64,000 bases of DNA. Source: Mameliella sp. MMSF_3455. GTDB taxonomy: Bacteria > Pseudomonadota > Alphaproteobacteria > Rhodobacterales > Rhodobacteraceae. Positions 55,206 through 63,854 of this stretch are shown in pieces (within the stretch, counting starts at the first letter, position 1; each line of letters opens with the position of its first letter). The notes beneath the pieces are model-generated. The model was not told where the DNA came from and searched no databases. It saw only the letters and a list, made by a program, of their open reading frames with translations. Both the position numbers and the translations under genes were made by a program. The stretch spans positions 19,172 to 83,171 of the forward strand of contig NZ_JASHJL010000024.1 of assembly GCF_030733205.1 (NCBI RefSeq). Direction: 5' to 3'.

Positions 55206-56465
55206 TCACTCGGCGCGCAGACGCGCCGCCCCCAGCGCGCTGAGCGCCACCATGACGGCCGCCGTCGCGAGGCACAGGGGCAAGCCACCGACCTGGTAGC
55301 TGAGCCCCGACAAGAGCGTGCCCAGCAGGCGCCCTGTCGCATTGGCCATGTAGTAGAAACCAACATCCATCGTCACCCGCTCACCCTTGGAAAAGGCCAG
55401 GATCAGGTAGGAGTGCAGCGAACTGTTGACGGCAAAAAGTGCGCCGAAGACCAGCAGGCCGGCAATTATCGTCGCCGTCAACCAGGGCGCCGGATCGCCC
55501 GCCGCCAGCACCAAGAGCGCCAGCACCGCGGGTACCACCGTCAGCGACAACGCCCAGCCGCGCGCAGCGCCCACGATCTCTGCCGCGGGGCGCGTTGCGG
55601 CGCGCAGAGCCCTTGGCGCATAGGCCTGAACCGCGCCGTACAGGATCGTCCAGACCGCCATGAAGCTGCCGATGGTGAAAAAGGCGATGCGATTGCCCTC
55701 TTCACTGCCGTCCGACAGCACCGCGTAGAAATAGACCGGGATGCCGACGACGAACCAGACATCGCGCGCACCGAACAGGAAGACGCGGGCGGCGGACAGC
55801 CAGTTCACGTTGCGGTCCTTGGAAAACACCTCCTTGAACTTTGCGCCCTTCTTGCCCGTGGGCAGGCCCGTTGGCATCCGCAATGCCACTGCCAGCAGCA
55901 CCGCGCCCAGCACCGCCGCCATGCCCAGAATCGCCGGGACAAAGCCGAACAGAGCCAGCAGCGCCGCGCCGGTCAGAAAGCCCAGCCCCTTGATCGCGTT
56001 CTTGGATCCGGTCAGCACCGCGACCCAGCGGAACAGCCCGCCCTGCCCGCTTGGCGCCAAGAGTTTGACCGCCGATTTCGCGGACATCTTGGACAGGTCC
56101 TTGGCGACGCCGGACACACCCTGCACCGCCATGACGAAGATCACCGAGGCGGTCAGGCTCCACGCCGGGTCCAGCTGGGCCAACGCCAGCAGCGCGACGA
56201 CCTGCAGCGACAGGCCCGCGTAGAGCGTCGAGGTCAGGCCAAAGCGCGCCGCGATCCAGCCCGCCGACAGGTTGGTGACAATGCCCGCGACCTCGTAAAG
56301 CAGGAACAGATAGGCCAATTGCACCGGCGAAAAGCCCAGCGTGTGGAAATGCAGCAGCACCAGCATCCTGAGCGCGCCGTCGGTGAGCATGAAGGCCCAG
56401 TAGGCGGCGGTGACGGCGATATAGGCGGCCAGACCCTCGGGTCGGTGGGAGGTGGTGTCGGTCAT
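55206..56465 (-). CDS. arsJ: ArsJ-type organoarsenical MFS efflux permease
   Basis: A 419-residue major facilitator protein with about twelve helices. It shows ArsJ-like features: LTDGALRMLVLLHFHTLGFSP near the N-terminus, DLSKMSAKSAVKLLAP in the loop, and MDVGFYYMANATGRLLGTLL late in the chain. ArsJ exports 1-arseno-3-phosphoglycerate, produced by the GAPDH encoded just upstream, so arsenate is removed without reduction. A repeat of the dispersed family lies between the two genes. Confidence 0.92.
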   Translation of the reverse strand: MTDTTSHRPEGLAAYIAVTAAYWAFMLTDGALRMLVLLHFHTLGFSPVQLAYLFLLYEVAGIVTNLSAGWIAARFGLTSTLYAGLSLQVVALLALAQLDPAWSLTASVIFVMAVQGVSGVAKDLSKMSAKSAVKLLAPSGQGGLFRWVAVLTGSKNAIKGLGFLTGAALLALFGFVPAILGMAAVLGAVLLAVALRMPTGLPTGKKGAKFKEVFSKDRNVNWLSAARVFLFGARDVWFVVGIPVYFYAVLSDGSEEGNRIAFFTIGSFMAVWTILYGAVQAYAPRALRAATRPAAEIVGAARGWALSLTVVPAVLALLVLAAGDPAPWLTATIIAGLLVFGALFAVNSSLHSYLILAFSKGERVTMDVGFYYMANATGRLLGTLLSGLSYQVGGLPLCLATAAVMVALSALGAARLRAE

Positions 56466-56495
56466 GTCCGGACTCCGGTCAGGCGGATCGGGTGG

Positions 56496-56557
56496 AGGGG
56501 CGTTGCCCCTCTTGGCCTGTGGCCATGTCACCCCGGGTTGTTTTCAGACAGCAGAAG
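56496..56557 (-). repeat. Dispersed two-hairpin repeat, copy D, between gapdh and arsJ
   Basis: On the minus strand: CTTCTGC, a core with AACAACCCGGGGTGA, hairpin TGGCC-ACA-GGCCA (56513-56525), then AGGGGC-AAC-GCCCCT (56496-56510). It fills much of the 113-bp gap between gapdh and arsJ. It could uncouple expression of the two genes. Confidence 0.65.
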
Positions 56558-56578
56558 CGCCGAAGGCTCATTCGAAGG

Positions 56579-57577
56579 TCACAGGCTGTTACCGACCTTA
56601 TGCGCAACGTCCACCAGACGATGCGCATAGCCCCATTCATTATCATACCAGGCATAAATCTTTACCTGTGTGCCGTTGACCACCATGGTGGAGGGCGCAT
56701 CGACGATCGAACTGCGTGGGTCGTTGGTGTAGTCGGTCGAAACCAGCGGCCGCTCCTCGTAGCCAAGAATGTCCTTCAACTCACCTTCGGACGCGGCCTT
56801 GAACAATGCGTTGACCTCTTCCGCGGTCGTTTCGCGATCTACCTCGAACACGCAATCTGTCAGCGAAGCGTTCAGCAGCGGTACGCGCACGGCATGACCG
56901 TTCAGCCGCCCCTTGAGCTCGGGATAGATGAGCGTGATCGCCGTGGCGCTGCCGGTTGTCGTGGGGATCAGCGAATTCAGCGCGGACCGCGCGCGGCGCA
57001 GGTCCTTGGCGGGCCGGTCCACGATGGTCTGGGTATTGGTCACGTCGTGGATCGTGGTGATCGAGCCGTGCTTGATGCCAAGGTTCTCGTGGATGACCTT
57101 GACTACCGGCGCGAGGCAGTTGGTGGTGCAGGAGGCCGCGGTGACGATCCTGTGCTCGTCCGGTTTGTAGATGTCGTCGTTCACGCCATAGACGATGTTC
57201 ACGGCACCGCCGTCCTTGACCGGGGCCGAGACGACGACCTTTTTCACACCGCGTTCGAAATAGGGCGCGATACGCTCGGCGGTCTTGAAATAACCCGTGC
57301 AGTCGATGACCACATCGACGCCCTCCAGCGGCAGGTCCGCCAGGTGGCCGGTGCCGTAGACCGGGATGCGCGTGCCGTCGATGGTGATGCCGTCGGCGTC
57401 CGCGCTGAACGAGGCGTCCCAGCGGCCATGCACCGTGTCGAATTCCAACAGATGTGCATGCATGGCCGGGTCACCCACCGCGTCATTGAGAAAGGCGATC
57501 TTGTCCCCCGCCTCCAGCATGGGTTTCACGATCAGCTTGCCGATGCGGCCAAGCCCGTTGATGGCGTAGGTGGTCAT
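56579..57577 (-). CDS. gapdh: ArsJ-associated glyceraldehyde-3-phosphate dehydrogenase
   Basis: A 332-residue GAPDH of normal length. The NAD site is [10 protein letters not shown] (residues 6-15) and the catalytic cysteine lies in [12 protein letters not shown]. With arsenate in place of phosphate it forms 1-arseno-3-phosphoglycerate, the ArsJ substrate. Placement between the ArsR-ArsC fusion and arsJ identifies it as the arsenic-dedicated copy rather than the central glycolytic gene. Its start overlaps the stop of the regulator-reductase gene (ATGA). Confidence 0.93.
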   Translation of the reverse strand: MTTYAINGLGRIGKLIVKPMLEAGDKIAFLNDAVGDPAMHAHLLEFDTVHGRWDASFSADADGITIDGTRIPVYGTGHLADLPLEGVDVVIDCTGYFKTAERIAPYFERGVKKVVVSAPVKDGGAVNIVYGVNDDIYKPDEHRIVTAASCTTNCLAPVVKVIHENLGIKHGSITTIHDVTNTQTIVDRPAKDLRRARSALNSLIPTTTGSATAITLIYPELKGRLNGHAVRVPLLNASLTDCVFEVDRETTAEEVNALFKAASEGELKDILGYEERPLVSTDYTNDPRSSIVDAPSTMVVNGTQVKIYAWYDNEWGYAHRLVDVAHKVGNSL

Positions 57578-58401
57578 GCGTAGTCTTCCGTTCTTGCGAT
57601 ATCGTCAATGCGGGCCTGCAGGCTCTCGCGGTCGAGCGTGCCGATGGGCAGCGCCGTGAAGGATTGGATGCGGTTTTTCAACGCGCCGTAGACCTGTTGA
57701 AAGGCCAACTGCCTTTCTGCTTCGGTGCCGGTTGCATTGACCGGGTCAGGCTGGCCCCAATGGCCGGTCATCGGCTGGCCCGGCCAGGGCGGGCATTCCT
57801 CGTTCGCCGCCCTGTCACAGACGGTAAAGACGAAATCCAGTTGCGGCGCCTCGGCCCCCTGGAACTCTGAGACATTCTTGGCCCGCAAGTCGGACACCTC
57901 ATGCCCCTTGTCGCGCAAAACCTGCAGTGCCTGCGGGTTCAGCTCGCTATAGGGGTTGGTCCCGGCCGAGAAGGCCCGGAATCGGTCCCCCGCCAGGTCG
58001 CGCAGCAGGGTTTCGGCAAAGATGGACCGGGCAGAGTTGCCGGTGCAGATGAACAGGACGTTGTAGGTGCGATCAGCCATTTCGCGCTCCGTCAGGGATG
58101 TTGGCAGGCAAAGATCCGGGCGGCCACGGCAGCAATCCGCCCAGAGATAGGTCAAGAGCCGCCCCGCACCGTCGGTATCGGCGGTGTAAAGCAGCGAGGT
58201 CCCGTGCCGGGACTGTGTTACAAGCCCCGCGCTACGCAATTGTGACAGCGCCGCCGAAAGTGTCGACGGAGCAAGCGCCAGCGCCTGTGCGATCTCACCA
58301 GCGGGTACAGCATCCGGAAAACGCCGCATTAGCAGGCGAAAGACATCCAGCCGGCGACCATGGGCAAGCGCGGAAAGGGCGTTGAGCGATTCATTTTTCA
58401 T
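57574..58401 (-). CDS. arsRC: ArsR regulator fused to low-molecular-weight phosphatase-type arsenate reductase
   Basis: A 275-residue fusion. Residues 1-100 form an ArsR winged helix ([19 protein letters not shown]) with cysteines 90, 91 and 98 as possible arsenite ligands. Residues 108-275 form an LMW-PTP-like ArsC with the catalytic loop CTGNSAR (Cys119-Arg125) and further cysteines in [17 protein letters not shown]. It may sense arsenite and reduce arsenate in one chain. The start at MKNESLNA abuts the first operator; an upstream in-frame start adds 12 residues encoded by the operator. Confidence 0.9.
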   Translation of the reverse strand: MKNESLNALSALAHGRRLDVFRLLMRRFPDAVPAGEIAQALALAPSTLSAALSQLRSAGLVTQSRHGTSLLYTADTDGAGRLLTYLWADCCRGRPDLCLPTSLTEREMADRTYNVLFICTGNSARSIFAETLLRDLAGDRFRAFSAGTNPYSELNPQALQVLRDKGHEVSDLRAKNVSEFQGAEAPQLDFVFTVCDRAANEECPPWPGQPMTGHWGQPDPVNATGTEAERQLAFQQVYGALKNRIQSFTALPIGTLDRESLQARIDDIARTEDYA

Positions 58402-58422
58402 ATTTCCAGAAATACGGAAATA
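58401..58422. promoter_or_regulatory. ArsR-type operator 1
   Basis: TATTTCC-N8-GGAAATA, perfect 7-bp arms. It overlaps the first base of the arsRC start codon, so binding would block translation start and transcription through the site. An identical half-site and spacer design recurs 20 bp away. Confidence 0.65.
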
Positions 58423-58441
58423 CCTGGCGCTCGACAAGCCT

Positions 58442-58463
58442 TATTTCCGATTTTCCGGAAATA
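58442..58463. promoter_or_regulatory. ArsR-type operator 2
   Basis: TATTTCC-N8-GGAAATA again, with the same arms and same 8-bp spacer as operator 1; the centres are 41 bp apart, about four DNA turns. It lies in the 157-bp gap shared with the divergent aminotransferase gene, so both genes might respond. Confidence 0.65.
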
Positions 58464-58558
58464 CAGGGATACCCCATCTCGACAGACGGTTGGCGCCGGT
58501 TAACCAAAGCATGTTAGGGGAACCGCGTAATCGCCTCTTGTCTGACCGGAGAAAGCCC

Positions 58559-59758
58559 ATGCCCGGACGTGCCCCCCTTGCCCGTTGGCTGAACGATACC
58601 AACGACGTGACCCAGACCTTTCTGGCCGCCGGACAGATTCCAGACTTGGTCAACCTGGCAGGCGGCCTGCCCGATCCATCGACCTGGCCGGTTGCGGAGC
58701 TGTCGGATTTCGCGGGCCGGGTCGTGACCGAACACACCGCCGAGGTCCTGGGCTATTCACCCATCGACGGGCTACCTGACCTGCGCGACCGTATCGCGGC
58801 AGAGTTCAGCCACGGCGCGCTCAGGCTGACCCGGGAAAACGTCCTGATCACCACCGGCGGCATGCAGGGGCTGGACCTGCTGGGCAAGGTCTTGATCGAC
58901 CCCGGTCAGACCATCGCGGCACAGTCGCCGGCCTACCTGGGCGCCATCGACGCCTGGAAACCGCGCGCACCGCAGTACCGCCCGATGGTGATGGAGGCCA
59001 ATGAGTTTGACGCAGAGGCCGCCATGGCCGGCGCGCAGTTCGCCTATACCGTCCCCAATTTCTCGAACCCTTCCGGGCGGCTGGTGCCAGAGGATCAGCG
59101 CCGCGCGCTGGTGGCGGCGGCAGAGGCGACGGGCTGTTGGCTGGTCGAGGACGATCCCTACGGCCACCTCTACTACGACGGCGCCCCCCTGCCCCGGATG
59201 CTGGAGCTTTCGGCCAACGGGGCCGAGGTCTACGACGGGCCGGTGATCTACCTCGGCACATTCTCGAAACAACTGGCCCCGGGCCTGCGCGTCGGGTGGG
59301 TCATCGCCGCGCCAGAGATCATCGAGGCCATGACCACGGCCAAGCAGGGCTCGGACATGTTCACCAGCGGTCTGTGCCAGCGCGTCGCGCTGGAGGCGAT
59401 GGAACGTGGCCTTCCGGAGCAGTTGCTCCCCGGTATCCTGGATCTCTACCGCACCCGGCGCGATGCGCTGTGCGCGGCCATGCAGGCAGACCTGTCGGAG
59501 CTTTTCACCTGGGAGGTCCCCGAGGGCGGCATGTTCGTCTGGGCGGTGGCACGCGATCCGGCGCTGGACACCGACCGTCTGATGAAAACCGGGCTGGATC
59601 ATGGCGTCTGCATCTCGCCCTCTAGCGTCTTTGACCCGATGGGTCAGGACCGTCGCGCCATCCGGTTGAACTTTACGCTGAATCCGCCCGAGGTCCTGGC
59701 CGAGGGTATTCGCCGCCTGGCAAAGGCGACACGGACGGAGCTGGCGCAGGCCGCCTGA
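58559..59758 (+). CDS. PLP-dependent aminotransferase (MocR-like fold without regulator domain)
   Basis: A 399-residue class I/II aminotransferase. Marks are NLAGGLPDPSTWP, GYSPIDGLPDLRDRIA, TVPNFSNPSGRL and the PLP lysine in LGTFSKQLAPGLRVGW. It resembles 2-aminoadipate aminotransferase/LysN-type enzymes; the amino donor and acceptor are not readable. The ATG follows CCGGAGA. A longer in-frame ORF covers the ArsR operators and is not a real start. A hairpin follows the gene. Confidence 0.9.
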   Translation: MPGRAPLARWLNDTNDVTQTFLAAGQIPDLVNLAGGLPDPSTWPVAELSDFAGRVVTEHTAEVLGYSPIDGLPDLRDRIAAEFSHGALRLTRENVLITTGGMQGLDLLGKVLIDPGQTIAAQSPAYLGAIDAWKPRAPQYRPMVMEANEFDAEAAMAGAQFAYTVPNFSNPSGRLVPEDQRRALVAAAEATGCWLVEDDPYGHLYYDGAPLPRMLELSANGAEVYDGPVIYLGTFSKQLAPGLRVGWVIAAPEIIEAMTTAKQGSDMFTSGLCQRVALEAMERGLPEQLLPGILDLYRTRRDALCAAMQADLSELFTWEVPEGGMFVWAVARDPALDTDRLMKTGLDHGVCISPSSVFDPMGQDRRAIRLNFTLNPPEVLAEGIRRLAKATRTELAQAA

Positions 59759-59788
59759 CGGCCCCACTGCGCTGAAACCGCTCTTGTG

Positions 59789-59810
59789 CCCGCCGCCCGG
59801 AGGCGGCGGG
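59789..59810 (+). terminator. Strong hairpin after the aminotransferase gene
   Basis: CCCGCCGCC-CGGA-GGCGGCGGG, a perfect 9-bp stem 30 bp after the stop. There is no T tract, so it may be a transcript-end stabiliser rather than a classical terminator. Confidence 0.5.
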
Positions 59811-59919
59811 ATGTTGCTCATGTCAACATCATCTTATCACATTCCACCTATATAATATATTTAAGTTGGAATACCAAAGGCGCGCGAACACCCAAACCTG
59901 CATGAGAAGGAGCAGTGAC

Positions 59920-60204
59920 TTGACGAACAAAACCATGCTTGCCGCGGCCATTGGATTTGCCTTGATTTCGGCATCGGTTCAGGCCGATCACGCCAACACT
60001 TGGGCAGGCGAGGATGACACGGTGTTGTCCAAGAACCACGACGCCAACCAGGCCCGCAGCATCGGCACTCCGGGTGAGAACGAAATGCGCGGAGTGATGA
60101 ACCGCCGGGCGCACGGCAAGCTGGCCGACCCGCGGGGCTTCGGTGGCGCCTCAGCTCGGACGGGTGGAGACAACGTAGGCGGAAACGGCAAAACCCGCCG
60201 TTGA
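59920..60204 (+). CDS. Small secreted protein of unknown function
   Basis: A 94-residue protein. I place the start at TTG because GAAGGAG lies 7 bp upstream; this gives M(T)NKTMLAAAIGFALISASV as a good signal peptide ending QA before DHANTWAG. An ATG five codons in is the alternative. The mature part is polar and rich in Asp, Asn, Gly and Arg with no cysteine. I do not recognise it. An AT-rich stretch (TATATAATATAT) about 70 bp upstream may be its promoter. Confidence 0.6.
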   Translation: MTNKTMLAAAIGFALISASVQADHANTWAGEDDTVLSKNHDANQARSIGTPGENEMRGVMNRRAHGKLADPRGFGGASARTGGDNVGGNGKTRR

Positions 60205-60220
60205 CGCGTCGGCAAAGGAA

Positions 60221-60248
60221 AGGACCCGCGCCGTCGGGCGCGGGTCCT
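60221..60248. terminator. 12-bp stem hairpin between convergent genes
   Basis: AGGACCCGCGCC-GTCG-GGCGCGGGTCCT, a perfect 12-bp stem with 4-base loop, between the small secreted protein gene and dctM. It can serve both convergent genes. Confidence 0.65.
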
Positions 60249-60263
60249 GCATGCATGCCCCGG

Positions 60264-61664
60264 TCACGCCAGAGAGGGGAGCCAGAGCACGATCCCCGGA
60301 AAGGCCACCAAGAGCGCGATAGTCACAGCGTCTGCCACGAAGAACGGCGTCACGCCACGAAACACGTCCTGCACAGACAGCTCTGGCCGCACACCCGCCA
60401 CAACGAAACAGTTGAGCCCGATGGGCGGCGTGATCAGGCAGAACTCTGCCATCTTGACCACGAGAATGCCGAACCAGACCGCGCACATCGGCCCGGACAT
60501 GCCGAATGTCGCCTCTTCCGCGCTCACAAACGGCCCGCCGTTCAGCGCCATGATCGCCGGATAGACAACCGGCAACGTCAACAGCAACATTCCGATGGCG
60601 TCCATGAACATCCCTAGCACAGCGTAGGCCAGCAGGATGCAGACCAGGATCAGCATCGGCGGATAGGGCAAGGCGGTCAGCCAGTCGCTGAAGGCGGTCG
60701 GCAGGTCGGCAAACCCGAGGAAGCGGACATAGATCAGCACGCCCCAGATGATCGTGAAGATCATGATCGACAGCTTCGCCGTCTCGACCAGCGCGTCTTT
60801 CAGTTCGGCCAGCCGCATGCCGCGCCAAAGCGCCATCAGGAAGACGATGAAAGCGCCGATCGCGCCTCCTTCGGTCGGTGTCCCCCAGCTGTCACCGCCA
60901 AACGGGTTGTAGACAAAGAAGATGATGATCACGACCACGGCCACGATGGGAAGCGCCGGCGGCAGGCTGACCAGACGTTCGCGCCAGGTAAAGCCGCCCA
61001 CCGGTGGGCCGAAGCCCTTGATGGTCAACGCCAGCCCGACGATCAGCAGGGCATAGACCAGTGCCGAAAACATGCCGGGGATGAACCCCGCCAGCAGCAG
61101 ACGCCCGACGTCCTGCTCCACGATGATCGCATAGATCACAAGGATCGCCGAGGGCGGGATCAGCGAGGCCAGCGTACCCCCAGCCGCCACGACGCCCGCC
61201 GCAAAGCGCTTGTCGTAGCCCACCTTCAGCATCTCGGGGATGGCGATGCGGGCAAAGACCGCCGCCGTCGCGACGCTGGCGCCCGACACCGCGGCAAACC
61301 CGGCGGTGGCAAAGACGGTCGAGACCGCCAACCCGCCCGGCACCCAGGCGATCCAGCGTTTCGCTGCCTCGAACAGGGCCCGCGTCAGCCCCGCGTAATA
61401 GGCCAGGTAACCGATCAGGATGAAGGTCGGGATCAGGCTCAGCGCCTGGCTCGCAACCTTGCCATGCGGCACCTGCCCGGCGGTCTTGACCGCCACGGTC
61501 AGCGCCCAGCCGAACTCCTCGGCGTCGTAGCCCTTTTTCGACCAGAAGATCCAGATCAGCCCGGCCAGCCCGGCAAAAGCGGCGGCAAAGGCCACGCGCA
61601 TCCCCAGGACCACCATGACCAGCAAGCCACCGGTCACCCAGAGGCCAATTTCTATCGATGTCAT
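60264..61664 (-). CDS. dctM: TRAP transporter large permease subunit DctM
   Basis: A 466-residue membrane protein of DctM type, longer than the usual 425-430 residues because of an extended loop near residues 228-275. Marks are AAVSGASVATAAVFARIAIPEM and ASLIPPSAILVIYAI, plus FMDAIGMLLLTLPVVYP. It is the ion-coupled channel of the transporter. It overlaps dctQ by 4 bp. Substrate is probably an organic acid or similar solute. Confidence 0.94.
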   Translation of the reverse strand: MTSIEIGLWVTGGLLVMVVLGMRVAFAAAFAGLAGLIWIFWSKKGYDAEEFGWALTVAVKTAGQVPHGKVASQALSLIPTFILIGYLAYYAGLTRALFEAAKRWIAWVPGGLAVSTVFATAGFAAVSGASVATAAVFARIAIPEMLKVGYDKRFAAGVVAAGGTLASLIPPSAILVIYAIIVEQDVGRLLLAGFIPGMFSALVYALLIVGLALTIKGFGPPVGGFTWRERLVSLPPALPIVAVVVIIIFFVYNPFGGDSWGTPTEGGAIGAFIVFLMALWRGMRLAELKDALVETAKLSIMIFTIIWGVLIYVRFLGFADLPTAFSDWLTALPYPPMLILVCILLAYAVLGMFMDAIGMLLLTLPVVYPAIMALNGGPFVSAEEATFGMSGPMCAVWFGILVVKMAEFCLITPPIGLNCFVVAGVRPELSVQDVFRGVTPFFVADAVTIALLVAFPGIVLWLPSLA

Positions 61665-62293
61665 TTGTCATGCCCCTGTACCTGGTCAGCCTCGGCCGCC
61701 GCCTGTTCCGCCGCGGACATCACCAGCGGCACCGCCACGGGTTCGCTCTGCCCCAGGATGATGGCCCGCCCATAGGCCACGAGCTGCAGAACCAACCGCA
61801 GCGAGATCACCGCGAAGGCCACGGGCACCACCAGTTTCGCGGGCCAGATGGGCAACCCGATGTCGATCGAGCTGTCACGGCTCCAGTTCGGGGCGCCGAA
61901 ATCGAAACTGCGGTCGAAATGCGCCCAGGTTCCCCAGACCAGCAGCACCATCAGCACGAGGATCAAGAACGTCGTGACGAACTCTGCGATCCAGAGCGCC
62001 CGGCCCCTGAGGACACCGATGACAATATCCATGCGGATATGCCCGCCAACGCGTTGAACGTAGGAAATGCCGAAGATGGCGATGAAGGGCATCGCCGCCT
62101 CGATCCAATCCACATAGCCCCGAAGCGGCTCGTTGAAGAAATTGCGGCCAGAGACGGAAATCACCGCCAGGCACATCAGCGCAAAGGCCCCGACGCCGGA
62201 GACAAGCGCCATGCCCCATTCCACCCGTGCCAGCGCACGGTCCAGCCGCGACAGCAGGCTGTCGTCTTCGAGGACGGAGGCATGTCCCGCCAT
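61661..62293 (-). CDS. dctQ: TRAP transporter small permease subunit DctQ
   Basis: A 210-residue protein with four hydrophobic helices and the DctQ motif around NFFNEPLRGYVDWIEAAMPF. It couples to DctM in the inner membrane. It overlaps dctM by 4 bp. Between dctQ and the upstream dctP gene lie two strong hairpins. Confidence 0.92.
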   Translation of the reverse strand: MAGHASVLEDDSLLSRLDRALARVEWGMALVSGVGAFALMCLAVISVSGRNFFNEPLRGYVDWIEAAMPFIAIFGISYVQRVGGHIRMDIVIGVLRGRALWIAEFVTTFLILVLMVLLVWGTWAHFDRSFDFGAPNWSRDSSIDIGLPIWPAKLVVPVAFAVISLRLVLQLVAYGRAIILGQSEPVAVPLVMSAAEQAAAEADQVQGHDK

Positions 62294-62322
62294 CGCTCAC
62301 CTCTCATGTCCGGAGAAACGCA

Positions 62323-62345
62323 GGCCCCGACCCTGCGTCGGGGCC
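62323..62345 (-). promoter_or_regulatory. Intercistronic hairpin 1 between dctP and dctQ
   Basis: GGCCCCGAC-CCTGC-GTCGGGGCC, a perfect 9-bp stem. It lies 30 bp upstream of dctQ. With the next hairpin it may protect the dctP message or slow read-through, allowing more binding protein than permease. Confidence 0.5.
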
Positions 62346-62375
62346 AGGCACCGAATCTTGCGGATCCGGTGCGAG

Positions 62376-62396
62376 GCCCCGGCGCAAGGCCGGGGC
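62376..62396 (-). promoter_or_regulatory. Intercistronic hairpin 2 between dctP and dctQ
   Basis: GCCCCGGC, 5 bases, GCCGGGGC, a perfect 8-bp stem just 15 bp after the dctP stop. There is no T tract, suggesting attenuation or mRNA stabilisation rather than full termination. Confidence 0.5.
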
Positions 62397-62410
62397 GCGA
62401 AAGAGCCACC

Positions 62411-63427
62411 TCAGTTTGAGGCGCGCGTCTCTTCAAGGGTCGAGAACACCAGGTCATAGAGTTCCTGCGCCGGAAGTCCCTGCGCGCTCATGTCCTTGAT
62501 CCAGGCGTCGTGGATCGGCTGGCCCGCGACCTCCTTGAACTTGGCCAGTTCGGCGTCCGAGATCATGACCTTTTCAACGCCTTTTTCGGCCAGCACCTCG
62601 TCCCAGCGCTGCAACAGCTTGCCGTAGTTCTCGAGGTAGTAGGCGATCGCCTCGTCGACGGATTCGTCCAAGGCCTGGCGCTGGTCGTCAGGCAGCGATT
62701 CATAGGCGTCGATGTTGACGACGATGGGGCAGTTGACGGTGCCCGGGTTCAGGTTGGCCGTCCACCAGTCCGCCTGGTTGATGGTGCCAAAGGACAGATG
62801 CGCGTGCTGGGCAAAGGCCACCGTGTCCACGACGCCCGAGTCCATCGCCTGGTAGGCCTCGGACGAGGTCACGCTGGTCGGCACGCCGCCCACGGCAGAG
62901 AACGCCTTGCCCAGGCCTCCGGTGGCGCGCACCCGCATACCGTCGAACTCGGACAACTCGTCGCGCGGCTCGCCGGTGCCGACGAGGTTGTATTGCGGCA
63001 TGGGCGAGGTCATCAGCATCTTGGCGTTCCACTGCGCCATTTCCTCGGCCACGGCCGGATGGTTGTAGATCGCATGGCTGACGGCCACTTCCTCCTCCAG
63101 CGTCGAAACGCCGAGGAAGGGCAGCTCCAGAACGGTGATGGCGCGGTTCTTGTCCGGATGGTAGCCGGCGCAGAACTGCGCCATCTCGAAGGCGCCGATC
63201 GAAATCCCGTCCAGGTTTTCACGGTTCTTCGACAGGCCGCCGTAAGAGATGTTCATGGTGAATTCGCCGCCGGTCTTTTCCGAAACCAGTTCGGCGATCT
63301 TGTGCAGGTGCTCTGTAAAGGCGCGGCGCGAGCCCCAGGTCGAGACGTTCCATTCCGTCGCGGCGGCCTCGGTGGCCAGGGTCGCGGCAATGGTCGTCGC
63401 CAGCAGTTTTGCAGTGATGTTGGACAT
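62411..63427 (-). CDS. dctP: TRAP transporter solute-binding protein DctP
   Basis: A 338-residue periplasmic binding protein. A signal peptide (MSNITAKLLATTIAATLATE) ends near AAA before TEWNVSTWG. DctP marks include GMRVRATGGLGKAFSAVGG with the conserved Arg that binds carboxylates. The ATG follows GGGGAGGA. It is the first gene of dctP-Q-M. Its ligand is unknown; the arginine fits a carboxylate. Confidence 0.94.
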   Translation of the reverse strand: MSNITAKLLATTIAATLATEAAATEWNVSTWGSRRAFTEHLHKIAELVSEKTGGEFTMNISYGGLSKNRENLDGISIGAFEMAQFCAGYHPDKNRAITVLELPFLGVSTLEEEVAVSHAIYNHPAVAEEMAQWNAKMLMTSPMPQYNLVGTGEPRDELSEFDGMRVRATGGLGKAFSAVGGVPTSVTSSEAYQAMDSGVVDTVAFAQHAHLSFGTINQADWWTANLNPGTVNCPIVVNIDAYESLPDDQRQALDESVDEAIAYYLENYGKLLQRWDEVLAEKGVEKVMISDAELAKFKEVAGQPIHDAWIKDMSAQGLPAQELYDLVFSTLEETRASN

Positions 63428-63854
63428 ATCATCCTCCCCTATGTCTCCAGCGGTATCCTCCGCCTCGCGGGGAGGTTAGACGAATGCCCCCACGGTTCAA
63501 GGGCCTTGGGCCGAAAGGGATTCGCACCAGGGAGCGCTAACATTCGGTATACAACCGCATACCGCATCCTTTTGTCACACCTGCCGCTCCAGGCCCGACA
63601 ACCACAAGATGCACAAATTCCCCGCAAGCGCCCCTACGGAGTGCTGCGTGAGGCGCCATTAAAACAAGGGGGTTAGCTGTCCACGGGCAAATTTGTTTAC
63701 GATTTTCAAGCCATTTCTGAAAATTATTTACAGCTAAATCATTCATAACGCTAACATTATTTATTTCTTTTCCAGTTCGCGTATTGTCCGAGGTGAACGC
63801 GGTGACGCTAGGGAATGGCGGGCCGCCGGATCGAAACGGAGAGGGAGCTCCTTC
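63428..63854. other. 427-bp region between dctP and acs
   Basis: Divergent promoter region of dctP and acs. It includes an AT-rich part at about 63690-63780, in contrast to the GC-rich surroundings, and an inverted repeat TTTTCA-N9-TGAAAA near 63703. I see no gene with credible start and composition. Confidence 0.5.

Noticed and set aside
54988..55275. An AraC-like helix-turn-helix fragment on the minus strand
   Set aside because: The similarity is limited to about ten residues (GMSPKMWRSRF) with no start site and an implausible remainder.
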